From: JBKDZR01 sp047971485
GTDB lineage: Bacteria > Pseudomonadota > Alphaproteobacteria > Rhodobacterales > Rhodobacteraceae
Assembly: GCA_047971485.1 (NCBI GenBank)
Contig: JBKDZR010000140.1
Coordinates: 1-11,233, forward strand
Direction of reading: 5' to 3'
DNA: 11,233 nt
Shown here: positions 5,683-11,233 of the stretch, in pieces
Numbering within the stretch: position 1 is the first letter of the stretch
How the letters are laid out: each line of letters starts with the position of its first letter
The notes under the pieces: generated by a model
What the model was told of the DNA's origin: nothing
Database searches by the model: none
What the model saw: only the letters and a program-made list of their open reading frames with translations
Made by a program: the position numbers and the translations under genes

Positions 5683-6882
5683 ATGTCTCGATTCACACGT
5701 CGGCTGGTCGCGGGGGCTGCGATGACCGTGGCGCTGGCCACGGGGGCCTTGGCGCAGGATGCCTATGAATGGCCGCAATATTTCAATGTGGTCACCCCGA
5801 TTGTCGGCACGGCCAACCACTCGCTGGCCGTGGCCTGGACCTCGGAATTCGCCGCCCAGACGGGATCACGCGCGCGCGTTCTGCCAGCGCCCAATGGCTA
5901 TGCCCGGGCCGAGTGGCTGGCGATCGGCGAGGGGCGGATCGCTCTGATGCAGGCTTCGGATTACTTTGAGCAGATGGATGCGAAAGCCGGCTATGCCACG
6001 CCGCAGGCCGGGCCTGCCGACACGCGGTTGGCGATGATGAACATGATCACGCCCTGGGGCTACATGGTGCGTGGTGACAGTGCGATTGACAACTTCGATG
6101 ATATCGGCCCGGGCACTCGGATCGCCTTTTCGCCGTCATCGGCCTTTCTGGTCGCCGGAGTTGAGGCGCTGCTGGCTTATCGGGGCCTGAGCCGCGAGGA
6201 TGTGCAACTGGTCGAGGTGGGCAATTACGGCGCCAACACCCGGATCGTTGTCGAGGGGCGGGCCGATGTCGCCTTTACCTCGCCGCTGTCGGGCACCAGC
6301 TATGAGGCCGAGGCCAACCCCAATGGCATCCGCTGGCTGGAGCAGCCTCTGGCCAGTGCCGATCCCGAGGCTTTCGCCCGTTACCGGGCCATCCAGTCCG
6401 GCTATGTCCCCAGCGAAACCGTGTCGGGTGTGAAAAGCGCCTTGGGGCTGAACATGGATCACGCCTATCAGGCCAACCATGTGCGTGCCGATGAGGATCC
6501 GGAATTCGTCTATCAGCTGGTGAAGTGGCTGGATGAACATTACGAGGATTTCAAGGACGACTTCACCCACGCCAAAATGATGAGCGTGGACAGCCTGGTG
6601 TCCTTCCTCAATGCCGGAGCGCTGCAACCGCTGCATGACGGCGCGATCCGCTACCTGACGGAACAGGGGCTGTGGAATGACAGCTATCAGGCCCGTCAGG
6701 ACGCGCTGGTCTCCCTGTCCGAGGCGCGCGTGGCCCTGTGGCAGGAAACGCTGGACGAGGCGCAGGCCCAGAAGGTCACCGTGTCGCCCGACAGCACCGG
6801 CTTTGCCGATCTGTGGACGACCACCCGTCAAGCGGCCGGTGATTCCCAGTCCTATGGTGAGATGGTTCTGGCGCTGGACTGA
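5683..6882 (+). CDS. TRAP transporter substrate-binding protein, TAXI family
   Basis: Periplasmic binding protein that would capture the substrate and deliver it to the TRAP permease encoded next. The 399-residue precursor has a Sec signal peptide: basic start MSRFTRR, hydrophobic core through residue 22, and likely cleavage after ALA at residue 24, leaving QDAYEW. The mature part shows TAXI features: the opening VTPIVGTANHSLAVAW, an ALMQASDYFEQ block, a second-lobe GTRIAFSPSSA region, and GNYGANTRIVVEGRADVAF, in which the ligand-binding cleft is generally formed. Start at 5683 is supported by GGGAGG six bases upstream. TAXI proteins are known to bind organic acids and some amino acids such as glutamate. 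The ligand here is not predictable, but a carboxylate would suit the AcnX and TfdA-like neighbours. Confidence 0.92.
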   Translation: MSRFTRRLVAGAAMTVALATGALAQDAYEWPQYFNVVTPIVGTANHSLAVAWTSEFAAQTGSRARVLPAPNGYARAEWLAIGEGRIALMQASDYFEQMDAKAGYATPQAGPADTRLAMMNMITPWGYMVRGDSAIDNFDDIGPGTRIAFSPSSAFLVAGVEALLAYRGLSREDVQLVEVGNYGANTRIVVEGRADVAFTSPLSGTSYEAEANPNGIRWLEQPLASADPEAFARYRAIQSGYVPSETVSGVKSALGLNMDHAYQANHVRADEDPEFVYQLVKWLDEHYEDFKDDFTHAKMMSVDSLVSFLNAGALQPLHDGAIRYLTEQGLWNDSYQARQDALVSLSEARVALWQETLDEAQAQKVTVSPDSTGFADLWTTTRQAAGDSQSYGEMVLALD

Positions 6883-6894
6883 TCCATCCGTTCC

Positions 6895-6939
6895 CCCGCG
6901 CGGGCCCGGCCGGTTCCGGTCTGTCTGCGCGGGATTTTT
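6895..6939 (+). terminator. Terminator-like hairpin, probable attenuator or 3' stabiliser
   Basis: CCCGCGC (6895-6901) pairs with GCGCGGG (6927-6933), and the right arm is followed at once by ATTTTTA. The 25-base loop includes a small inner CCGG-TT-CCGG hairpin (6910-6919), so a branched or extended fold is possible. The form is that of an intrinsic terminator with a short T-run. Placed between the binding-protein and permease genes, partial termination or 3'-end protection would give more binding protein than permease. Confidence 0.5.
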
Positions 6940-6971
6940 ACCGCGCCCCGTCGACGTGCCCGGACCTGCCG

Positions 6972-6985
6972 GACCGGCGCCGGTC
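6972..6985. repeat. Perfect 14-bp palindrome upstream of permease
   Basis: GACCGGCGCCGGTC equals its own reverse complement and ends 34 bases before the permease start. As RNA it has no loop and would need to open at the centre to fold. It may be a protein site, a GC-rich chance palindrome, or part of a larger structure with the preceding hairpin. Confidence 0.35.
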
Positions 6986-7019
6986 GGATGCCACACGTCC
7001 AACGTCAAGGATGCCCTAA

Positions 7020-8987
7020 ATGACCCCAGACATGTCCCGTGATGAAGAGGCCGCCCTGGCCGCCGTGCCCGAGGCCTATCGTGATCAGGCTGAATCGCGC
7101 TGGATGTCGATGCCTGCCTGGGTGCGCGGGTTGGTTTTGATGATGTCAGCGGGGGGTGTGGCCCTGGCGGTCTGCTATATTTTCGCCATCGTCCCGATGC
7201 TGGACCTGACCTATTACTTCCTGCTGATGGCCGCCTATCTGCCGGTGGTCTACCTGTTGCTGCCGGCCTGGAAGGGCGAGGGGCGGGTGACCTGGGCCAG
7301 CTATTTGCCGGCCATTGCCATCTGTGTGCTGACCGTCATCATGGCCTATCATTCCCGGCAACTGGTGTTCGGCAGTTGGGTGCCGGTCAAGGCGACCTGG
7401 CAGTTGTGGATCGCCGGTGCAATCTTTCTGCTGGTGCTGGATGCCGCACGGCGCGGCGGGGGCTATATCTTTCTGGTCATTGTCATCGCCCTGGCCCTTT
7501 ATCCGGTCTATGCGCAGCATATGCCCGGGATCCTCTGGGGGCCGCCGACGGATCTGTCGCGGACCGTGGCGTTCAACGTCTTTTCCAGCGATGCGATGCT
7601 GGGCGTCGTCACCCGCGTGGTGGGCGAATTGATCGTCGGCTTTCTAATCCTGGCCGCGCTGATGGTGGCCACGGGTGCGGCGGATTTCTTCCTGCAGCTG
7701 GCCATGGCCCTGATGGGCACTTCGCGCGGAGGGGCGGCCAAGGTCAGCGTGCTGGCCTCGGGGTTCTTCGGCAGCCTGTCGGGCAGCATCTTCGGCAATG
7801 TCGTCAGCACCGGATCCGTCACCATCCCGTCGATGAAGAAGGCCGGTTTCCCCGGCCATTACGCCGGCGCGCTGGAGGCCTGCGCCTCGACCGGGGGCAT
7901 GCTGATGCCGCCGGTGATGGGGGCAGTGGCCTTCATCATGGCCGATTTTACCAACACGGAATACCGGGTGATCGTGCTGGGCGCGCTGATCCCGTCGCTG
8001 CTGTATTACCTTGGGCTTTATTGCCATGTGGACGGGTTTGCGGCGCGCAACGGTCTGAAGGGCCTCAAGCGTGAGGATCTGCCCAGGGTCGGCGCCGTTC
8101 TGAAGGATGGCTGGCCTTTCCTGTGCGTGCTGGCCTTCCTGGTCTGGGGGCTGGTCTTCATGCGCTGGGAACGGCTGACACCGTTCTATGCCTCGGGCCT
8201 GCTGCTGGTGCTGACCACGTTGCACCCCAAGCTGCGTATCCGTCTGAACCGCATCCCGGAACTGTTCTACCAGATCACCAAGTTGCTCAGCCAGACCATG
8301 GGCCTTTTGCTGCCCACCAGCTTCATCCTGGGCGGGCTGATGGCCACGGGTGTGGCCCCGGTGATTGCCGCCAGCCTGGTGCGCATGGGTGGCGATGCGG
8401 TGGTGCCGGTTCTGGCCATTGGCATTGCCGTGTGCCTGATCTTCGGCATGCTGGGAATGATCGTGGCCGCCTATCTGATGCTGGCCCTGACCCTGGCCCC
8501 GGCGCTGGAACAGATCGCCGGGTTGAACACATTGGCGATCCACCTGTTCATCGCCTATTATGCCTCATTGGCCGCGATCACGCCGCCGGTGGCCCTGGCC
8601 GCTTTCCTGGCCTCACGGATCAGCGATTCCGATCCGATCAAAACCAGCGTTCATGCGGCGCGCCTTGGTATCGTGCTCTATTTCGTGCCGATCTTCTTCC
8701 TGTTCGAGCCGGCGCTGATCATGCAGGGCCCATTCCATCTGACGGTGATCTGGACGGCGCTGAACGTGCTGGCCGTGATGGTGATCGCCGCCGCCTCTGA
8801 AGGGCAGGTGCCCTGGCGCGGCTGGCTGGATGGCTGGGCGCGGCTGCCCTTGTTCGCCTGTGGCCTGCTGATCGGGTTCCCGGAATGGATCAGCACCTTG
8901 GCGGGGCTGGGCCTGGGGCTGGGCCTGATCCTGCTGGCCACCCATCCCGACCGCCATCCCCCCCGAGATGCCGCGACCGGCGCCTGA
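7020..8987 (+). CDS. TRAP transporter fused permease (DctQ-DctM fusion)
   Basis: Inner-membrane permease using an ion gradient to import the ligand brought by the TAXI protein. The 655-residue product begins with a cytoplasmic stretch of about 34 residues, then small-subunit-like helices (about 35-60, 64-82, 93-110, 128-164) and a large DctM-type domain (about 190-590) with many helices. The family signature runs over residues 251-307 and includes GSLSGSIFGNVVSTGS, KKAGF and EACASTGGMLMPPVMGA. A second half-repeat includes GGLMATGVAPV (438-448) and YYASLAAITPPVALAAF (513-529). The length is usual for the fused class that partners TAXI proteins. The start at 7020 has AAGGA eight bases upstream; an ATG four codons later (7032) is possible. 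The C-terminus ends in a short polar tail after a final helix near 627-641. Confidence 0.93.
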   Translation: MTPDMSRDEEAALAAVPEAYRDQAESRWMSMPAWVRGLVLMMSAGGVALAVCYIFAIVPMLDLTYYFLLMAAYLPVVYLLLPAWKGEGRVTWASYLPAIAICVLTVIMAYHSRQLVFGSWVPVKATWQLWIAGAIFLLVLDAARRGGGYIFLVIVIALALYPVYAQHMPGILWGPPTDLSRTVAFNVFSSDAMLGVVTRVVGELIVGFLILAALMVATGAADFFLQLAMALMGTSRGGAAKVSVLASGFFGSLSGSIFGNVVSTGSVTIPSMKKAGFPGHYAGALEACASTGGMLMPPVMGAVAFIMADFTNTEYRVIVLGALIPSLLYYLGLYCHVDGFAARNGLKGLKREDLPRVGAVLKDGWPFLCVLAFLVWGLVFMRWERLTPFYASGLLLVLTTLHPKLRIRLNRIPELFYQITKLLSQTMGLLLPTSFILGGLMATGVAPVIAASLVRMGGDAVVPVLAIGIAVCLIFGMLGMIVAAYLMLALTLAPALEQIAGLNTLAIHLFIAYYASLAAITPPVALAAFLASRISDSDPIKTSVHAARLGIVLYFVPIFFLFEPALIMQGPFHLTVIWTALNVLAVMVIAAASEGQVPWRGWLDGWARLPLFACGLLIGFPEWISTLAGLGLGLGLILLATHPDRHPPRDAATGA

Positions 8988-9009
8988 CCTGAAACAGACG
9001 GAGAAAACC

Positions 9010-10326
9010 ATGTCCCACGGCCGCCCGATCAACCCCGCAACCACTATCGTGCGCCATTCCGGCGCGGTGTTGCACCGTGAGCTTGAGGTCGATCTCTGCG
9101 TGATCGGCGCCGGGATATCCGGCACCACCACCGCGCTGGAGGCCGCCAAGCTGGGCAAGCGTGTGGCCATCGTCGATGGTTTGCCCGCGCTTGGCGGACA
9201 GGCGGTGAACTCGATCATCGGAACGTTCTGCGGGCTCTATCGCAATGGCACCCATGGCCATCGCTACACGTTCGGGATTGTCGATGACATGCTGGCCTAT
9301 CTCGAAAAGGAAGACGCCTGCTATTATCGCCACGGGCCGATGACCACGGTGGTGCATTACAACGAGATCGCCCTGTCGCGCTGGGTTGAACGCTCGCTTG
9401 ATGCCGCCGGCGTGATCCCGATAACCGGCGCCATCCTGCGCGGGGTCGAGCGCGAGGGCCGCCGCATCACCGCTGCGCAGCTGGTGACACGCTATGGCGA
9501 TGTGACGATCCGCGCCGAAAGCTTCGCCGATTGTTCCGGCGATGCGGCGCTGGCCTATCTGGCCGGGCTGGAGTGCCGTGAACCCGATGAAAAGGTCTTC
9601 GGCACCCAGCAGGTCGTGGTCGAAGGCCTGAACCTGAACGCTGCGCCGCCCGAGCGCAATGAACTGTCCGAGCGGATCGCCGCGCGGGGCGGGGATTATG
9701 GGCTGCTGCGCAAGGGCGGTATTGCCTTTTACTTCCCCGGCAAAGATGTGGCGGTGCTGAACATGACCCATCTGGAAACGCCCCTGGATCCGGTCGAGGC
9801 CTCACGCATGGGCCAGATCGGCAAGGATCAGGTGGATTTGGGGATTGAACTGCTGCGTAAGGAATACCCGGATTTCTTTGGCAACATCACCGTGCGCAGC
9901 TATGGCCTGCCGGGTATCCGCCAGACCCGCTGGATCAAGGGCTGCCATCACCTTGTCACCGATGAGGTGATCAAGCAGGTGAAGTTTGACGATGCCGTGG
10001 CCCGCACCGCCTGGCCGATTGAGTTGCACAACGCGCCCGAGGGGTTTGTCTGGGAAACCTTCGATGAGGACCACACCCACTATGTGCCTTTTGGGTCGAT
10101 GATTTCGCCCGATGCCGACAATCTGGTGGCGGTCGGGCGCTGCATTGATGGCGATCCGGCGGCGCTGTCCTCGGTTCGGGTGATGGGGCCGTGCATGGCC
10201 CAGGGCATGGCGGCGGCGCAGGCGCTGGATCTGGCCGGATCTGGCTCGGTGCATCAGATCGACATCAAGGCCCTGCAGGCGCGCTTGTCGGATAACCTGA
10301 CGCGCACCGACGGCGTTGCGCCTTGA
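9010..10326 (+). CDS. FAD-dependent oxidoreductase (FAD_oxidored-like)
   Basis: Predicted cytoplasmic flavoenzyme of 438 residues. An N-terminal Rossmann dinucleotide-binding motif is visible as VIGAGISGTTTALEAAKLG (31-49), ending in an Asp (VAIVDG, 52-57) that would contact the FAD ribose. It is followed by LGGQAVNSIIGTFCG (61-75), characteristic of the FAD_oxidored group. A central ADCSGDAALAYLAG (173-186) and a C-terminal DNLVAVGRCIDGDPAAL (370-386) complete the FAD fold. No signal peptide is present. The start at 9010 is chosen for a GGAG six bases upstream; the frame is open 14 codons further (8968) but there overlaps the permease end. It lies 22 bases after the permease stop and 19 before the dioxygenase start. 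The family covers varied oxidations or reductions of small molecules, so the substrate is unknown. Confidence 0.85.
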   Translation: MSHGRPINPATTIVRHSGAVLHRELEVDLCVIGAGISGTTTALEAAKLGKRVAIVDGLPALGGQAVNSIIGTFCGLYRNGTHGHRYTFGIVDDMLAYLEKEDACYYRHGPMTTVVHYNEIALSRWVERSLDAAGVIPITGAILRGVEREGRRITAAQLVTRYGDVTIRAESFADCSGDAALAYLAGLECREPDEKVFGTQQVVVEGLNLNAAPPERNELSERIAARGGDYGLLRKGGIAFYFPGKDVAVLNMTHLETPLDPVEASRMGQIGKDQVDLGIELLRKEYPDFFGNITVRSYGLPGIRQTRWIKGCHHLVTDEVIKQVKFDDAVARTAWPIELHNAPEGFVWETFDEDHTHYVPFGSMISPDADNLVAVGRCIDGDPAALSSVRVMGPCMAQGMAAAQALDLAGSGSVHQIDIKALQARLSDNLTRTDGVAP

Positions 10327-10332
10327 TCACGG

Positions 10333-10339
10333 AAGGAGG
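10333..10339 (+). promoter_or_regulatory. Ribosome-binding site fixing the TfdA-like start
   Basis: AAGGAGG, a near-perfect Shine-Dalgarno, lies six bases before the ATG at 10346. It decides that start over the upstream in-frame ATG at 10316, which overlaps the flavoprotein gene. Confidence 0.7.
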
Positions 10340-10345
10340 AAAATA

Positions 10346-11224
10346 ATGGAACATCGCAGAACAGAGGGCGTCTTCGGCGTCGAGATCACCGGCGGGCTGG
10401 ATGTAACCCGCCCGCTCAGCCCCGATCAGATCGCCGAGATCGACGCGCTGATGGATGAGCATTCGCTGGTCATCATCCGCGATCAGCCGATGAGCACCGA
10501 ACAGCAGCTGGCCTTCACCCGCCAGTTCGGACCGCTGGATCCGGGTTTCAAGAAGGTGGTGGCCAAGAACGCGCGTCTGGCCGAGGCCGAGGTGGGCGAT
10601 ATCTCGAACCTGGGCAAGGATGGCAAGCCGGCGGCGCGCACCGATAAGCGCATCCTGAACAACATCGCCAACCAGATGTGGCATTCCGACAGTTCCTTCC
10701 AGAAGCCGGCGGCGAAGTATTCCATGCTGCATTCGGTGCGCAATCCGTCCTGGGGCGGCGATACCGAGTTTGCCGATCTCAAGGCGGCCTATGATGCGCT
10801 GGATGATCGGATGAAGGGCTTTCTGGACGGGCGCGAGGCGGAACATTACGCCCTGCATTCGCGCTTTCTGCTGGGCGATGACAGCTATGACGCGGAACAG
10901 AAGGCCGCGATTGCGCCGGCCTGGTGGCCCATCGTGCGGACCAACCCGGCGACCGGGCGCAAGCATCTTTATATCGGGGTGCATGCACGTCAAGTCAGCG
11001 GGCTGACCTTGCCCGAGGGGCGGATGCTGCTGCTGGATCTGCTGGAACACGCCACCCAGCCACGGTTCGTTTATCGCCATCAGTGGCGCACCGGGGATCT
11101 GGTGATCTGGGACAACCGCGCCACGCTGCATCGCGGCCGGGCCTTCGATCTGGACGAGCCGCGCGAGCTGCGCCGCACGACGACGCTGGACGACAAGGCA
11201 CCGGAACTGGATCTGGCCAGCTGA
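10346..11224 (+). CDS. TauD/TfdA-family Fe(II)/2-oxoglutarate-dependent dioxygenase
   Basis: Couples oxidative decarboxylation of 2-oxoglutarate to hydroxylation of an organic substrate in the cytoplasm. The 292-residue product has the double-stranded beta-helix iron site: His113 and Asp115 in MWHSDSSF, and His262 in NRATLHRG. Arg277, fifteen residues after His262, should hold the 2-oxoglutarate carboxylate. Arg273 occupies the place of the second C-terminal arginine of TfdA, which contributes to binding the substrate carboxylate there. These positions are each one below the TfdA numbering as I recall it, and the length is similar, so it is closer to TfdA than to TauD in layout. The local pattern WDNRATLHRG is typical. 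It is the last gene seen of the plus-strand array; whether more follow is hidden by the window edge. Confidence 0.9.
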   Translation: MEHRRTEGVFGVEITGGLDVTRPLSPDQIAEIDALMDEHSLVIIRDQPMSTEQQLAFTRQFGPLDPGFKKVVAKNARLAEAEVGDISNLGKDGKPAARTDKRILNNIANQMWHSDSSFQKPAAKYSMLHSVRNPSWGGDTEFADLKAAYDALDDRMKGFLDGREAEHYALHSRFLLGDDSYDAEQKAAIAPAWWPIVRTNPATGRKHLYIGVHARQVSGLTLPEGRMLLLDLLEHATQPRFVYRHQWRTGDLVIWDNRATLHRGRAFDLDEPRELRRTTTLDDKAPELDLAS

Positions 11225-11233
11225 GAGGCATTG

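Larger units (their letters stand above)
6883..7019 (+). other. Intergenic region between TAXI protein and permease genes
   Basis: At 137 bases this is the only sizeable gap inside the plus-strand array; the other gaps are an overlap or at most about 57 bases. It contains a terminator-like hairpin (6895-6939) and a perfect 14-bp palindrome (6972-6985). I see no small open frame with a ribosome site. Confidence 0.6.

Noticed and set aside
7644..9771. Long minus-strand frames opposite the permease and flavoprotein genes (up to about 300 residues)
   Set aside because: They are antisense to well-supported genes, rich in Gln, His, Gly and Arg, and lack family motifs or convincing ribosome sites.
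10265..11131. A 288-residue minus-strand frame opposite the TfdA-like gene
   Set aside because: It mirrors the coding strand of a gene with an intact iron site; no independent support.
1..11233. CRISPR arrays, insertion sequences, rRNA and riboswitches
   Set aside because: No regularly spaced repeats, transposase, terminal inverted repeats, rRNA segments or recognisable aptamer cores were seen by reading.

Overview
The window looks like chromosomal DNA from a high-G+C alphaproteobacterium. Codon use is strongly GC-rich from about position 880 onward. The combination of a TRAP-TAXI transporter with a fused permease, an hmgA-fahA pair and a CCA-encoding tRNA-Ser would suit Rhodobacterales or relatives. 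This placement is inferred from gene content; no rRNA or other lineage marker is present.

Positions 1-792 differ from the rest: by eye they are clearly less GC-rich. They hold a small unknown gene running off the left edge (minus strand), a small two-helix membrane protein that appears frameshifted, and a gene-free stretch with a 9-bp direct repeat. This stretch abuts the 3' end of a complete tRNA-Ser(GCU) gene (793-882, minus). That is the usual insertion point of integrative elements, so the left end may be one edge of an island or degraded prophage. No integrase is in view.

Positions 943-3659 (minus) carry hmgA and fahA, overlapping by ATGA. They encode homogentisate 1,2-dioxygenase and fumarylacetoacetase, the ring-cleavage and final steps of tyrosine/phenylalanine breakdown. 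The isomerase for the middle step (maiA) is not adjacent.

Positions 3660-3937 are a divergent control region containing a 31-bp imperfect inverted repeat (13-bp arms, 11 matches) and a second short inverted repeat.

Positions 3938-11224 (plus) form one tight six-gene array: the two subunits of an aconitase X (AcnX) dehydratase, a TAXI-type periplasmic binding protein, a TRAP fused permease, an FAD-dependent oxidoreductase and a TfdA/TauD-type Fe(II)/2-oxoglutarate dioxygenase. The natural reading is a self-contained module that imports an organic acid or amino-acid-like compound and then hydroxylates, oxidises and dehydrates it. The substrate is not evident. The combination does not match a pathway I recognise in full and is the best candidate here for an undescribed catabolic system. 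A GC-rich hairpin followed by a T-run lies between the binding-protein and permease genes and may set their relative expression. No regulator gene is visible in the window.
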